Source: Variovorax paradoxus (GTDB lineage: Bacteria > Pseudomonadota > Gammaproteobacteria > Burkholderiales > Burkholderiaceae_C). From it: DNA of 64,000 nucleotides. The notes beneath the pieces were generated by a model. It saw only the letters and a list, made by a program, of their open reading frames with translations, searched no databases and was not told the DNA's origin. Shown here one piece after another: positions 19,214 through 30,114 of this stretch. Numbering within the stretch: the stretch's first letter is position 1; each line of letters opens with the position of its first letter. The stretch covers positions 1 to 64,000 of the forward strand of contig NZ_JAUSRN010000023.1 of assembly GCF_030811855.1 (NCBI RefSeq), in the 5' to 3' direction. A program made the position numbers and the translations under genes.

Positions 19214-19241
19214 CTTGAATCGCGCCGGGTTATCCACAAGT
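19214..19241 (+). promoter_or_regulatory. Possible second heat-shock promoter before dnaK
   Basis: CTTGAAT at 19214-19220 followed after 13 bases by CCACAAGT. The first box matches sigma32 in 6 of 7 positions and the second is weaker. If real it would give dnaK its own transcript in the 114-bp gap after grpE. Confidence 0.4.
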
Positions 19242-19280
19242 TCATAACAACATATTTTTCAGGCTTTCAGGAGTAAGAAC

Positions 19281-21224
<1,944 letters not shown>

Positions 21225-21241
21225 TCTTCAGCTTTTCGAAC

Positions 21242-21277
21242 AAGGCTGGATCACCTGATCGGGTGCTCCAGCCTTTC
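21242..21277 (+). terminator. Terminator-like hairpin after dnaK
   Basis: A 9-bp stem AAGGCTGGA/TCCAGCCTT enclosing a smaller CACC/GGTG stem, followed by TTTCT. It lies between dnaK and dnaJ and may reduce read-through so that dnaJ is made at a lower level than dnaK. Confidence 0.65.
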
Positions 21278-21321
21278 TCGCTTCAAGTTACGGCTTCCCG
21301 CCCGCCCCGACCGAATCAGCC

Positions 21322-22458
21322 ATGGCCACAAAACGCGACTACTACGAGACCCTCGGCGTTCCCAAGAACGCGAGCGAGGAGGAAATCAAGAAGGCTTATC
21401 GCAAGCTTGCGATGAAGCACCACCCGGACCGCAACCACGGTGACACCAGCAAGGATGCCGAGGCCAAGTTCAAGGAGGTCAAGGAAGCCTACGAAATGCT
21501 GTCCGACGGACAGAAGCGCGCAGCTTACGACCAGTACGGCCACGCCGGTGTCGACCCCAACATGCGCGGCGGCCCTGGTGCCGACGGCTTCGGCGGATTT
21601 GCCGAGGCCTTCGGCGACATCTTCGGCGACGTGTTCGGCGGTGGCCGCGGCCGCACCAGCGGCGGCCGCCAAGTGTTCCGCGGCAGCGACCTGAGCTACG
21701 CCATGGAAATCACGCTGGAAGAAGCGGCCGAAGGCAAGGAAGCGCAGATCCGCATCCCGAGCTGGGACGACTGCGGCACCTGCCACGGCTCCGGCGCCAA
21801 GCCGGGCACCAAGCCCATAACCTGCACAACCTGTCACGGCGCTGGCGCAGTGCAGATGCGCCAGGGCTTCTTCAGCGTGCAACAGACCTGCCCCACCTGC
21901 CACGGCAGCGGCAAGATCATTCCAGAGCCCTGCACCGTGTGCCATGGCCAGGGCAAGATCAAGAACAACAAGACGCTCGAAGTCAAGATTCCGGCGGGCA
22001 TCGACGACGGCATGCGCATTCGCAGCACTGGCAACGGCGAACCCGGCACCAATGGCGGGCCGCCCGGCGACCTGTACATCGAGATCCGACTCAAGAAGCA
22101 CGAGTTGTTCGAACGCGACGGCGACGACCTGCATTGCGTGGTGCCCGTGAGCATGACCACGGCCGCGCTGGGCGGCGAGATCAGCGTGCCCACGCTCAAG
22201 GGCGCCGCGGCCATCGACATTCCCGACGGCACCCAGAGCGGCAAGCAGTTCCGCCTGCGCGGCAAGGGCATCAAGGGCGTGCGCTCGAGCTATCCGGGCG
22301 ACCTGTACTGCCACGTGCGAGTCGAAACACCGGTCAAGCTCACCGAGCACCAGCGCAAGCTGCTGAAGGAGCTCGACGATTCCTTGAAGAAGGGCGGCGA
22401 CAAGCACAGCCCAACGGACAAGGGCTGGTTCGACAAGGCCAAGGAATTCTTCAGCTGA
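21322..22458 (+). CDS. dnaJ: Chaperone DnaJ (Hsp40)
   Basis: DnaK co-chaperone of 378 residues. The J domain has HPD at 34-36. A Gly/Phe-rich linker runs to about 115. Four CxxCxGxG zinc motifs begin at C151, C168, C190 and C204, and the C-terminal substrate domains follow. All features of a complete class A DnaJ are present. It is the last gene of the cluster; a hairpin follows at 22472-22508. Confidence 0.99.
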   Translation: MATKRDYYETLGVPKNASEEEIKKAYRKLAMKHHPDRNHGDTSKDAEAKFKEVKEAYEMLSDGQKRAAYDQYGHAGVDPNMRGGPGADGFGGFAEAFGDIFGDVFGGGRGRTSGGRQVFRGSDLSYAMEITLEEAAEGKEAQIRIPSWDDCGTCHGSGAKPGTKPITCTTCHGAGAVQMRQGFFSVQQTCPTCHGSGKIIPEPCTVCHGQGKIKNNKTLEVKIPAGIDDGMRIRSTGNGEPGTNGGPPGDLYIEIRLKKHELFERDGDDLHCVVPVSMTTAALGGEISVPTLKGAAAIDIPDGTQSGKQFRLRGKGIKGVRSSYPGDLYCHVRVETPVKLTEHQRKLLKELDDSLKKGGDKHSPTDKGWFDKAKEFFS

Positions 22459-22471
22459 GAAGAAGCACCTG

Positions 22472-22508
22472 AATGCAGCAGGGGCACATCGCTGCGCCCC
22501 GCTGCATT
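22472..22508 (+). terminator. Hairpin after dnaJ
   Basis: Inverted repeat of 12 bp with a one-base bulge (AATGCAGC-A-GGGG against CCCCGCTGCATT) and a 12-base loop, 14 bp after the dnaJ stop. No long T run follows. It probably ends or stabilises the dnaJ transcript. Confidence 0.6.
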
Positions 22509-23191
22509 GCCTTCTGCCCGGCGCTCATCAGCGGCCGGTGCACCGATTCCCCAGATTTTTCAAGCAGTTAGAAGAGGGCCGCATGGCGAGTCTTCGATGC
22601 CGTGCGCCTTCGCGCACGTGAACGGTGCTCACCGACCTTGTTCGGTGCCTTGCACCGTGACGACCCCACCTCGGAACCACGCTGACCACGCCTTGGCGCG
22701 CTTTCCCACGCCCACATGCGCAACATGCCCATCAAAAGATGGCGCGGGGATTGCTTTTATATATTTTTCGATTGAGCAATAAACCTAATCGAGGTGCGGC
22801 GCGTTATTGGTGGGTGTAACAGCTTTGAGCCGCTCGATGCTCTTTAGGAGGTGTGTTCGCTGGAAAAGATGCAATGACTGCATATGCCGATCGCCATAGG
22901 TATTTTCACTGGGCGGAAGGGTCGCGCGAACGTCGATTGCCGAACCCTGAAATTTAGCTGGAATTGCCAAATGCTGCGGGTTTTTCTCAGGAACTTTACT
23001 CGGCACTGTGGTTCTGATTTAACAAAGAATTTTCCGGGTGCACTCTTTGCTTTATGCTGTTTGAGAAGATGTGATTAAGGGAGTTTTCCACGGCTTGCAG
23101 CCATGGGGCGGGCACACCTTTAAAAAGTTGCAACGCATTGGGGCTGCAGGCTTCCGGGCCAATAACCCGCAGACCTGATGGAGGCGTGACC
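22509..23191. other. Long gene-free stretch before prkA
   Basis: About 680 bp without a convincing gene. It contains a two-part hairpin at 22622-22658 (outer ACGGTGC/GCACCGT, inner CACCGA/TCGGTG), an AT-rich block around 22735-22795, and further lower-GC sequence up to about 23130. Short open frames here lack ribosome sites and family-like sequence. It may hold the promoter and a long 5' leader of the prkA operon, or a small RNA. I could not identify a clear promoter. Confidence 0.5.
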
Positions 23192-25114
23192 ATGGATGTG
23201 ATCAGCAACTTTGCCGCCCGTTACGAGCGCACCCGCGAGGAGGTCCTGTCGCTGCAGGACTACCTGGATATCTGCAAACGCGATCCCACGGCGTATGCCA
23301 CTGCTTCCGAGCGGATGCTCAAGGCCATCGGCGAGCCCGAGCTGGTCGACACGCGCAACGACTCCCGGCTGTCGCGAATCTTCGCGAACAAGGTCATCAA
23401 GATCTACCCGGCGTTCAAGGAGTTCTACGGCATGGAGGACGCCATCGAACAGGTGGTGTCGTACTTCAGGCATGCCGCCCAGGGCCTCGAAGAAAAGAAA
23501 CAGATCCTCTACCTGCTCGGCCCGGTCGGCGGTGGCAAGAGCTCGATCGCCGAGCGCTTGAAGCAGCTCATGGAGCACGTGCCGTTCTATGCCATCCAGG
23601 GTTCGCCGGTCAACGAAACGCCACTGGGCCTGTTCGACGCCGTCGAGGACGGTGAGATTCTCGAAAAGGAATACGGCATTCCCCGCCGTTACCTGAACCG
23701 CATCCTTTCCCCCTGGGCCGTCAAGCGGCTCGAGGAGTACGGCGGCGACATCCGCCAGTTCAAGGTGGTCAAGCGCTACCCGTCGGTGCTGCGGCAGATC
23801 GCGGTCGCCAAGACCGAGCCCGGCGACGAGAACAACCAGGACATTTCTTCGCTGGTCGGCAAGATCGACATCCGCAAGCTCGAGACCTATGCACAGGACG
23901 ACCCCGACGCCTACGCCTACTCGGGCGGCTTGTGCCTGGCCAACCAGGGCCTCTTGGAGTTCGTGGAAATGTTCAAGGCGCCCATCAAGGTGCTGCACCC
24001 GCTGCTCACGGCCACGCAAGAAGGCAACTTCAAGGGTACCGAAGGCTTCGGCGCCATTCCGTTCGACGGCATCGTTCTAGCGCACAGCAACGAGAGCGAA
24101 TGGAAGGCCTTCCGCAACAACAAGAACAACGAGGCTTTCCTCGACCGGATCTACATCGTCAAGGTGCCCTACTGCCTGCGCGCATCGGAAGAAATCAAGA
24201 TCTACGAGAAGCTGGTGCGCAACTCGTCGCTTGCCAAGGCGCCCTGCGCACCCGGCACGCTGCGCATGATGGCCCAGCTGTCGGTGCTCACGCGCCTGAA
24301 GGAGCCCGAGAACTCCAGCATCTACAGCAAGATGCAGGTGTACGACGGCGAGAACCTCAAAGACACCGACCCCAAGGCCAAGTCGATCCAGGAATACCGC
24401 GACTACGCCGGCGTCGACGAAGGCATGAGCGGCGTCTCCACGCGCTTCGCCTTCAAGATCATCTCGAAGGTGTTCAACTTCGACAGCTCCGAGGTGGCGG
24501 CCAACCCGGTGCACCTGATGTATGTGCTCGAACAGCAAATCGAGCGCGAGCAGTTTCCGCCGGAAACCGAGCAGAAGTACATCAGCTACATCAAGGAGCT
24601 GCTGGCGCCCCGCTATGCCGAGTTCATCGGCAAGGAGATCCAGACCGCCTACCTGGAGAGCTACAGCGAATACGGCCAGAACATCTTCGACCGCTATGTC
24701 ACCTATGCCGACTACTGGATCCAGGACCAGGAGTTCCGCGACGTTGACACCGGCGAAGTGTTCGACCGCGCCTCGCTCAACGCCGAACTCGAGAAGATCG
24801 AGCGGCCCGCGGGCATCGGCAACCCGAAGGACTTCCGCAACGAGATCGTCAACTTCGTTCTGCGTGCGCGCGCCGGCAACGCCGGCCGCAATCCGGCCTG
24901 GACGAGCTACGAGAAGCTGCGCGCAGTCATCGAGAAGAAGATGTTCTCCAACACGGAGGAACTCCTCCCGGTGATCAGTTTCAACACCAAGAGCAGTGCC
25001 GACGAGCAGAAGAAGCACGAGGACTTCGTGACCCGCATGGTCGAGAAGGGCTATACGGCCAAGCAGGTCCGGCTGCTCTGCGAGTGGTACCTCCGGGTGC
25101 GCAAGAGTTCATAG
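23192..25114 (+). CDS. prkA: PrkA-family serine protein kinase
   Basis: YeaG/PrkA-type protein of 640 residues. An AAA+-like N-terminal part has the Walker A motif GPVGGGKSS at 110-118, and a C-terminal PrkA kinase domain follows. The ATG at 23192 is preferred because GGAGG lies 7 bases before it; an in-frame start at 23138 has no such site. It heads the widely conserved prkA-yeaH-spoVR group, tied in enterobacteria to stationary phase and nitrogen starvation. Cytoplasmic. Targets are not known here. Confidence 0.95.
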   Translation: MDVISNFAARYERTREEVLSLQDYLDICKRDPTAYATASERMLKAIGEPELVDTRNDSRLSRIFANKVIKIYPAFKEFYGMEDAIEQVVSYFRHAAQGLEEKKQILYLLGPVGGGKSSIAERLKQLMEHVPFYAIQGSPVNETPLGLFDAVEDGEILEKEYGIPRRYLNRILSPWAVKRLEEYGGDIRQFKVVKRYPSVLRQIAVAKTEPGDENNQDISSLVGKIDIRKLETYAQDDPDAYAYSGGLCLANQGLLEFVEMFKAPIKVLHPLLTATQEGNFKGTEGFGAIPFDGIVLAHSNESEWKAFRNNKNNEAFLDRIYIVKVPYCLRASEEIKIYEKLVRNSSLAKAPCAPGTLRMMAQLSVLTRLKEPENSSIYSKMQVYDGENLKDTDPKAKSIQEYRDYAGVDEGMSGVSTRFAFKIISKVFNFDSSEVAANPVHLMYVLEQQIEREQFPPETEQKYISYIKELLAPRYAEFIGKEIQTAYLESYSEYGQNIFDRYVTYADYWIQDQEFRDVDTGEVFDRASLNAELEKIERPAGIGNPKDFRNEIVNFVLRARAGNAGRNPAWTSYEKLRAVIEKKMFSNTEELLPVISFNTKSSADEQKKHEDFVTRMVEKGYTAKQVRLLCEWYLRVRKSS

Positions 25115-25128
25115 CGACAGCTCATAGC

Positions 25129-25157
25129 GGCGAGGCGGAGGCTTCGCCCCCTTTTTT
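25129..25157 (+). terminator. Terminator-like hairpin between prkA and yeaH
   Basis: An 8-bp stem GGCGAGGC/GCTTCGCC (one G-T pair) with a GGAG loop, followed by C and six T. It sits inside an apparent operon, so it likely acts as an attenuator that lowers yeaH-spoVR expression relative to prkA. Confidence 0.65.
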
Positions 25158-25178
25158 GCAAGGAGCTTTGACAACATC

Positions 25179-26471
25179 GTGGCCATCCTGCAGCAGATCA
25201 TCGACCGCCGGCTTTCGGGCAAGAACAAGTCCATTGGCAACCGCGAGCGCTTTCTCCGGCGCTACAAGGGGCAGATCCAGGAGGCCGTGCGGCGGGCGGT
25301 CAGCGGGCGCAACATCCGCGAACTGGAGCAAGGTGAAGATGTCACCCTGCCGCGCCACGACGTGTCGGAGCCGGTGTTCGGCCATGCGCGCGGCGGCGAC
25401 CGCGAATACGTGCACCCGGGCAACCAGGAATACCTGAAAGGCGACCGCATCGCGCGGCCCGATGGGCAGGCCGGCGCCGGTTCGGGCAGCGGAGAGGCAG
25501 GAGACAGCGGCGAGGGCGAAGACGATTTCGTGTTCCGCCTCACGCGCGAAGAATTCATGCGCGTCTTCTTCGACGACCTCGCGCTGCCGCACCTCATCCG
25601 CACGCAGATCGCCGAGGTGCCCGAATGGAAGAGCCACCGGGCGGGCTTCACGAACGACGGCTCGCCCAACAACCTGCACGTGGTGCGCTCGATGCGTGGC
25701 GCCCTTGCCCGGCGCATTGCACTGGGCGGCGAGCCGCGCAAGGAGCTCAAGCGCCTAGAGGCCCACTTGCTGACGCTGAGGTCGCATCCGCAGGCGGGGC
25801 AGGGGCTGATCAAGAATGAAATCCGCGAAACCGAAGAGCAGATCGACGAGATTCGCCGCACCATGCGGCATGTGCCCTATATCGACCCCATCGATCTGCG
25901 CTACCGCAACCGCGTGAAAACGCCCGTGCCCAGCGCCAAGGCCGTGATGTTCTGCCTCATGGACGTTTCCGGCTCAATGGACGAGGCGCGCAAGGACATG
26001 GCGAAGCGCTTCTTCATGCTGCTGTACATGTTCCTCACGCGCCACTACGAAAGAATCGACCTCGTGTTCCTGCGCCATCACACGCAGGCGCAAGAGGTGA
26101 CCGAGGAAGAGTTCTTCCACGCCACCGAAACCGGCGGCACCGTGGTGTCGAGTGCGCTGGTGCTCATGGATGAGATCATCAAGGAGCGCTACCCGAGCGG
26201 CGAATGGAACGTCTACGGTGCGCAGGCCAGCGACGGCGACAACTGGCACCAGGACAGCGGCCGCTGCCGCGAGCTGCTGGTCGACCACATCCTGCCGGTG
26301 GTGCGCTACTACGCCTATGTGCAGGTCGCCGAAACCGAGCAGAACCTGTGGCAGGAATACGCGCAGCTCGAAGGCATACAGCCCAACTTCGCAATGCGCA
26401 AGGTGTCGGACGCGCGGGACATCTACCCCGTGTTTCGCGACCTCTTCAAGAAGGAAGGAGTGCCCGCATGA
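25179..26471 (+). CDS. yeaH: YeaH/YhbH family protein (DUF444)
   Basis: A 430-residue DUF444 protein. The N-terminus (DRRLSGKNKSIGNRERFLRR) and an acidic Gly-rich linker at about 88-112 are typical. A von Willebrand A-like domain with the metal motif DVSGSM follows at about 264-269. It starts at GTG. It partners PrkA and SpoVR; the molecular function is not settled. The stop overlaps the spoVR start (ATGA). Confidence 0.93.
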   Translation: MAILQQIIDRRLSGKNKSIGNRERFLRRYKGQIQEAVRRAVSGRNIRELEQGEDVTLPRHDVSEPVFGHARGGDREYVHPGNQEYLKGDRIARPDGQAGAGSGSGEAGDSGEGEDDFVFRLTREEFMRVFFDDLALPHLIRTQIAEVPEWKSHRAGFTNDGSPNNLHVVRSMRGALARRIALGGEPRKELKRLEAHLLTLRSHPQAGQGLIKNEIRETEEQIDEIRRTMRHVPYIDPIDLRYRNRVKTPVPSAKAVMFCLMDVSGSMDEARKDMAKRFFMLLYMFLTRHYERIDLVFLRHHTQAQEVTEEEFFHATETGGTVVSSALVLMDEIIKERYPSGEWNVYGAQASDGDNWHQDSGRCRELLVDHILPVVRYYAYVQVAETEQNLWQEYAQLEGIQPNFAMRKVSDARDIYPVFRDLFKKEGVPA

Positions 26472-28003
26472 CGTCCCTGCACCCTCCCCTCGAACGCCTG
26501 GAGCGCCTGCCCAGCCCGTCGGACTGGACCTTCGACCTCATCGAGACCTATCACACCGAGATCGCAAAAACGGCCAGGGGCTTCGGTCTCGACGTGTACC
26601 CCAACCAGCTCGAGGTGATTACCGCCGAGCAGATGATGGACGCCTATGCCAGTGTCGGCATGCCCATGATCTACAGGCACTGGTCGTACGGCAAGCAGTT
26701 CATCGCCACCGAGAAGAACTACCGCCGCGGCCACATGGGGCTGGCCTACGAGATCGTCATCAACTCCGACCCCTGCATTGCCTACCTGATGGAAGAAAAC
26801 ACCATGGCCATGCAGGCCCTGGTGATCGCCCATGCGGCCTACGGCCACAACAGCTTCTTCAAGGGCAACTACCTGTTCCGGATGTGGACCGACGCGTCCT
26901 CGATCATCGACTACCTCGTGTATGCGCGCCACTACATCGCCGAATGCGAGGAGCGTCACGGGCTCGATGCGGTCGAGCAGCTGCTCGACTCCTGCCATGC
27001 GCTGATGAACTACGGCGTGGACCGCTACCGCCGTCCGCAGAAGCGATCTCTCGCGAGGGAAGGCGCGCAGCGCGCCGAACGCGAGCGCCACATGCAGCAG
27101 CAGGTCAATGACCTTTGGCGCACCCTGCCCCGCAAGAGCGAGCAGGCCGCGGAGTCCGACGCGTCCCGCCGTTTTCCTTCGGAACCGCAGGAGAACCTGC
27201 TCTATTTCTTCGAGAAGAATGCCGCGCTGCTCGAACCCTGGCAACGCGAGGTGGTACGCATCGTGCGCAAGATCGCGCAGTATTTCTATCCGCAGCGCCA
27301 GACCCAGGTCATGAACGAGGGCTGGGCCACCTTCTGGCACTACACCCTGCTGAACACCATGTACGACCGCGGCCAGCTTGCCGACGGCTTCATGATGGAA
27401 TGGCTCAGCTCGCACACGGGCGTGATCTTTCAGCCGCCCGTCGGGCACAGGGCCTACAGCGGCATCAACCCCTACGCGCTGGGCTTCTCGATGTTCACCG
27501 AGCTGCGGCGCGTCTGCCAGAACCCGACCGAGGAAGACCGCCGCTGGTTCCCCGATTTCGCGGGCACCGACTGGGTCAAGACGCTCGACTACGCCATGCG
27601 CAACTTCAAGGACGAGAGCTTTGTCGGCCAGTTCCTGAGCCCGAAGACCATGCGCGATTTCAGGCTGTTCGCGATCCGCGACTACCAGAGCGAGTCCGAA
27701 CTCGAGGTGTCCGCCATCCACGACGACAGCGGCTATCACGCGCTGCGCGAATCGCTGTCACGCCAATACGACATCGGCAGCAGGGAGCCCGACATCCAGG
27801 TGTGGAATGTCAACATGCGCGGCGACCGCGCCCTGACGCTGCGCCACACTCAGCGCAACAACTTGCCGCTGCATGACGATGCGGAAGAAGTGCTGAAGCA
27901 CGTCGCGCGGCTGTGGGGCTTCGACGTTCATCTGGAGAGCGTCGATGCGCAAGGCCACATCACCCGCAGCTGGAAAGCCGCTGCGCCCAAGCAGACCGAC
28001 TGA
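26468..28003 (+). CDS. spoVR: SpoVR family protein
   Basis: A 511-residue SpoVR/YcgB homologue (FDLIETYHTEIAKTARGFGL at the start; YGHNSFFKGNYLFRMW and QVMNEGWATFWHYTLLN in the middle). Named for a Bacillus sporulation gene, it is widespread in non-sporulating proteobacteria, always near prkA and yeaH. The conserved His and Glu clusters suggest a metal-dependent enzyme-like fold, but no reaction is established. It is coupled to yeaH by a 4-bp overlap. Confidence 0.93.
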   Translation: MTSLHPPLERLERLPSPSDWTFDLIETYHTEIAKTARGFGLDVYPNQLEVITAEQMMDAYASVGMPMIYRHWSYGKQFIATEKNYRRGHMGLAYEIVINSDPCIAYLMEENTMAMQALVIAHAAYGHNSFFKGNYLFRMWTDASSIIDYLVYARHYIAECEERHGLDAVEQLLDSCHALMNYGVDRYRRPQKRSLAREGAQRAERERHMQQQVNDLWRTLPRKSEQAAESDASRRFPSEPQENLLYFFEKNAALLEPWQREVVRIVRKIAQYFYPQRQTQVMNEGWATFWHYTLLNTMYDRGQLADGFMMEWLSSHTGVIFQPPVGHRAYSGINPYALGFSMFTELRRVCQNPTEEDRRWFPDFAGTDWVKTLDYAMRNFKDESFVGQFLSPKTMRDFRLFAIRDYQSESELEVSAIHDDSGYHALRESLSRQYDIGSREPDIQVWNVNMRGDRALTLRHTQRNNLPLHDDAEEVLKHVARLWGFDVHLESVDAQGHITRSWKAAAPKQTD

Positions 28004-28036
28004 TCGCTGCCGGGCTGGCGCGGCGCGTGCCCAGAG

Positions 28037-28477
28037 TCAGGGCACCAGCGCTGCGATGGCCAACGCGTAGCCCTTCACGCCAAGGCCCACGATGATGCCG
28101 CGCGCCGCCGGCGAGATGTACGACCGGTGGCGAAATTCCTCGCGGGCGTGCACGTTCGAAATGTGCAGCTCGATCAACGGCACGCTCGCGCCCTTGATGG
28201 CGTCGTGCAGCGCGATCGAGGTGTGGGTGTAGGCACCGGGGTTCATCACCACCCCGAGCATGTTGCCGGCGGCCACCTCGCGGCCCGCCTCGTGGATCCA
28301 GTCGATCAAGACGCCTTCGTGGTTCGACTGGCGGCATTCGATCTCGACACCGTGCTTCGCGCCCGCCTCCGCGCACAGGCGCTCGACGTCGGCCAGTGTG
28401 TCGCGCCCGTATTGCTCTGGTTCGCGCGTGCCGAGCAGGTTGAGATTGGGGCCGTTGAGGACGAGTATTTTCTTCAT
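28037..28477 (-). CDS. aroQ: 3-dehydroquinate dehydratase, type II
   Basis: Third step of the shikimate pathway: 3-dehydroquinate to 3-dehydroshikimate. It is 146 residues, the normal size, with [17 protein letters not shown] near the start (Arg18, Tyr23), NPGAYTHTS at 79-87 and ELHISN with catalytic His105. It is convergent with spoVR and divergent from the Rieske gene. Confidence 0.97.
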   Translation of the reverse strand: MKKILVLNGPNLNLLGTREPEQYGRDTLADVERLCAEAGAKHGVEIECRQSNHEGVLIDWIHEAGREVAAGNMLGVVMNPGAYTHTSIALHDAIKGASVPLIELHISNVHAREEFRHRSYISPAARGIIVGLGVKGYALAIAALVP

Positions 28478-28552
28478 GATGATGGCGGTCGGAGCGAGCC
28501 GACATTATGGGCGAGCGCCTTCACGATCACTTGCGATAAGGTAACGCGCATC

Positions 28553-29233
28553 ATGAGCGCAGACAGCAGCATTTCGACCTGGCACCCGGTGGCACCCTCG
28601 GCGGAACTGCGCGCCGGCGCCAACATCGTTGCGGGCTTTGCCGAAGGCCGTGAACTCGCGCTCTGGCGCTCGGCCGACGGCACGGCCCAGGCATGGGAGA
28701 ACCGCTGCCCCCACCGCAGCGTGCGCTTCACGCTGGGGCAAGTGGTGGAAAACCGCCTCGTCTGCGCGTATCACGGATGGCAGTACGCCGCCGGCAATGG
28801 CCAATGCACCCACATTCCCGCGCATCCCGGCATGCCGCCGCCGCGCAACGTCTGCGCGAAGGTGTTCAGCGCGGTCGAAGCGGCGGGCATGGTCTGGGTC
28901 AATCTTGCGGAGGCGGTGCCCGCTGCTCCGCCGCCGGACGATGCCGTGCCCATGGGCTGGTCATTCTGCCAAACACTCACCGTTCGCGCCGATGCAACAG
29001 GCGTGCGCGATGCGCTCGCGGCGCGGGGCTTCATGGCGGATGCGTCATCGCATACCCTGCGCGGCGCGCTGGACCACATTGATACCGCGGCGCTGGTGCT
29101 CGATGCTCGGCCGCGCCTGGCATTCATTCACCTGTGGACCCCCGCCGCGAGGGGCACCGACAAGATGAAGGCGCTGCACACCGCCGCACGCGGACTGCGC
29201 GGCGAGATCGAAGCACGGCAATCTACGGCTTGA
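28553..29233 (+). CDS. Rieske [2Fe-2S] protein lacking an oxygenase catalytic domain
   Basis: A 226-residue protein. Residues 9-115 form a complete Rieske domain with cluster ligands C52-x-H54 and C71-x2-H74 (CPHRSVRF, CAYHGWQY) and the following MVWVNLAEA strand. The remaining 110 residues do not show the D-x2-H-x4-H iron site of Rieske oxygenases. The next gene encodes that site without a Rieske cluster, so the two look like one oxygenase divided between polypeptides, this one passing electrons. No ferredoxin or reductase gene is adjacent. Substrate unknown. Confidence 0.85.
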   Translation: MSADSSISTWHPVAPSAELRAGANIVAGFAEGRELALWRSADGTAQAWENRCPHRSVRFTLGQVVENRLVCAYHGWQYAAGNGQCTHIPAHPGMPPPRNVCAKVFSAVEAAGMVWVNLAEAVPAAPPPDDAVPMGWSFCQTLTVRADATGVRDALAARGFMADASSHTLRGALDHIDTAALVLDARPRLAFIHLWTPAARGTDKMKALHTAARGLRGEIEARQSTA

Positions 29234-29250
29234 CAGGGAAAAGGAACGCC

Positions 29251-30114
29251 ATGCCTTTCGTCACCGACGACCCCAACGTGCTCGACGACTGGCTGGTCGC
29301 CGGTCCGGCCGCCGCGCTGGCCGGCGCCTCCGAAGCGGAGCCCCGCGCGGCGCGCCTGCTCGGAGAAACGCTTCAGCTGTGGCGCGATGCGGCCGGCATG
29401 CCGCAATGCCGGCTAGGCTCACAGGCGCTGGCCGTCCAATCGCGCCACGGCTATCTCTGGGTTTGCCCAAGCGGCAAGCCCGCTAGGCCGCTGTTCGACT
29501 TTCCGGAATACGGCGAAGCGGGGCGCCGCATCGTCGATTGCGGCGGCATCGGCGTGGCCGTGTCGGGGCTGCGCGTGATCGAGAATTTCCTCGACATGGC
29601 GCACTTTCCCTTCGTGCATGCCGACATCCTGGGCCAGGTGCCGCACACCGAGGTCGCCAGGTACCAGGTGCAGGTCGACCCCGCCACGGGCGAAATTTGG
29701 GCCACCGACTGCCGCTTCTGGCAACCGCGCGCCTCGGCCGCCCACGAAGGCGGCAGCGAAGTGATTTACAAGTACCGGGTGATGCAGCCGCTCACCGCCA
29801 TGCTCTACAAGTCGAGCTCGCGCAACGGCGAGCTCGATGCCATCGGACTGTTCCTGCAACCGCTGGACGACGAACACGTGATTGCCCACACGCTGCTGGC
29901 CTGCTATGACGACACCTCGACCGATGCCGAGCTCATCGCGTTCCAGCACACCATCTTCGGACAGGACAAGCCGATTCTCGAGAACCACGCGTTCAAGCGC
30001 ATGCCGCTCGAAGGCCGCGCCGAGACGCCGACGCGCGGCGACACGTCTTCGGTTACCTACCGGCGCTGGCTGCGCGAGCGCGGGATGCGCTTTGGTGTGA
30101 GGCAGCCCGAATGA
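29251..30114 (+). CDS. Rieske-type oxygenase catalytic subunit without Rieske cluster ligands
   Basis: A 287-residue protein matching the catalytic part of ring-hydroxylating or demethylating oxygenases. The mononuclear iron site is D115-x2-H118-x4-H123 (ENFLDMAHFPFVH), and QDKPILENHAF late in the chain fits the third ligand region. The first 75 residues keep the outline of a Rieske domain (LLGETLQLWRDAAG and GYLWVCPSG), but the two cluster-binding loops are missing. AAAAGGA precedes the ATG. It lies 17 bp after the Rieske-only gene and overlaps a GST gene by 4 bp. The two probably work as one enzyme (inference). Confidence 0.85.
   Translation: MPFVTDDPNVLDDWLVAGPAAALAGASEAEPRAARLLGETLQLWRDAAGMPQCRLGSQALAVQSRHGYLWVCPSGKPARPLFDFPEYGEAGRRIVDCGGIGVAVSGLRVIENFLDMAHFPFVHADILGQVPHTEVARYQVQVDPATGEIWATDCRFWQPRASAAHEGGSEVIYKYRVMQPLTAMLYKSSSRNGELDAIGLFLQPLDDEHVIAHTLLACYDDTSTDAELIAFQHTIFGQDKPILENHAFKRMPLEGRAETPTRGDTSSVTYRRWLRERGMRFGVRQPE

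Noticed and set aside
18481-19280. A CIRCE element for HrcA control of grpE or dnaK
   Set aside because: No 9-bp inverted repeat of the TTAGCACTC type is present in either upstream region.
22785-23006. A 73-codon minus-strand frame in the gap before prkA
   Set aside because: No ribosome site and no recognisable sequence; kept as part of the gene-free stretch.
22981-23030. A sigma54-like promoter (GGCAC followed by TTCT) before prkA
   Set aside because: The essential GC of the -12 element is missing, so the match is not good enough.
23105-23135. A second sigma54-like pattern (GGCAC...TTGC) before prkA
   Set aside because: The spacing between the GG and GC dinucleotides is about 17 rather than 10 bases.
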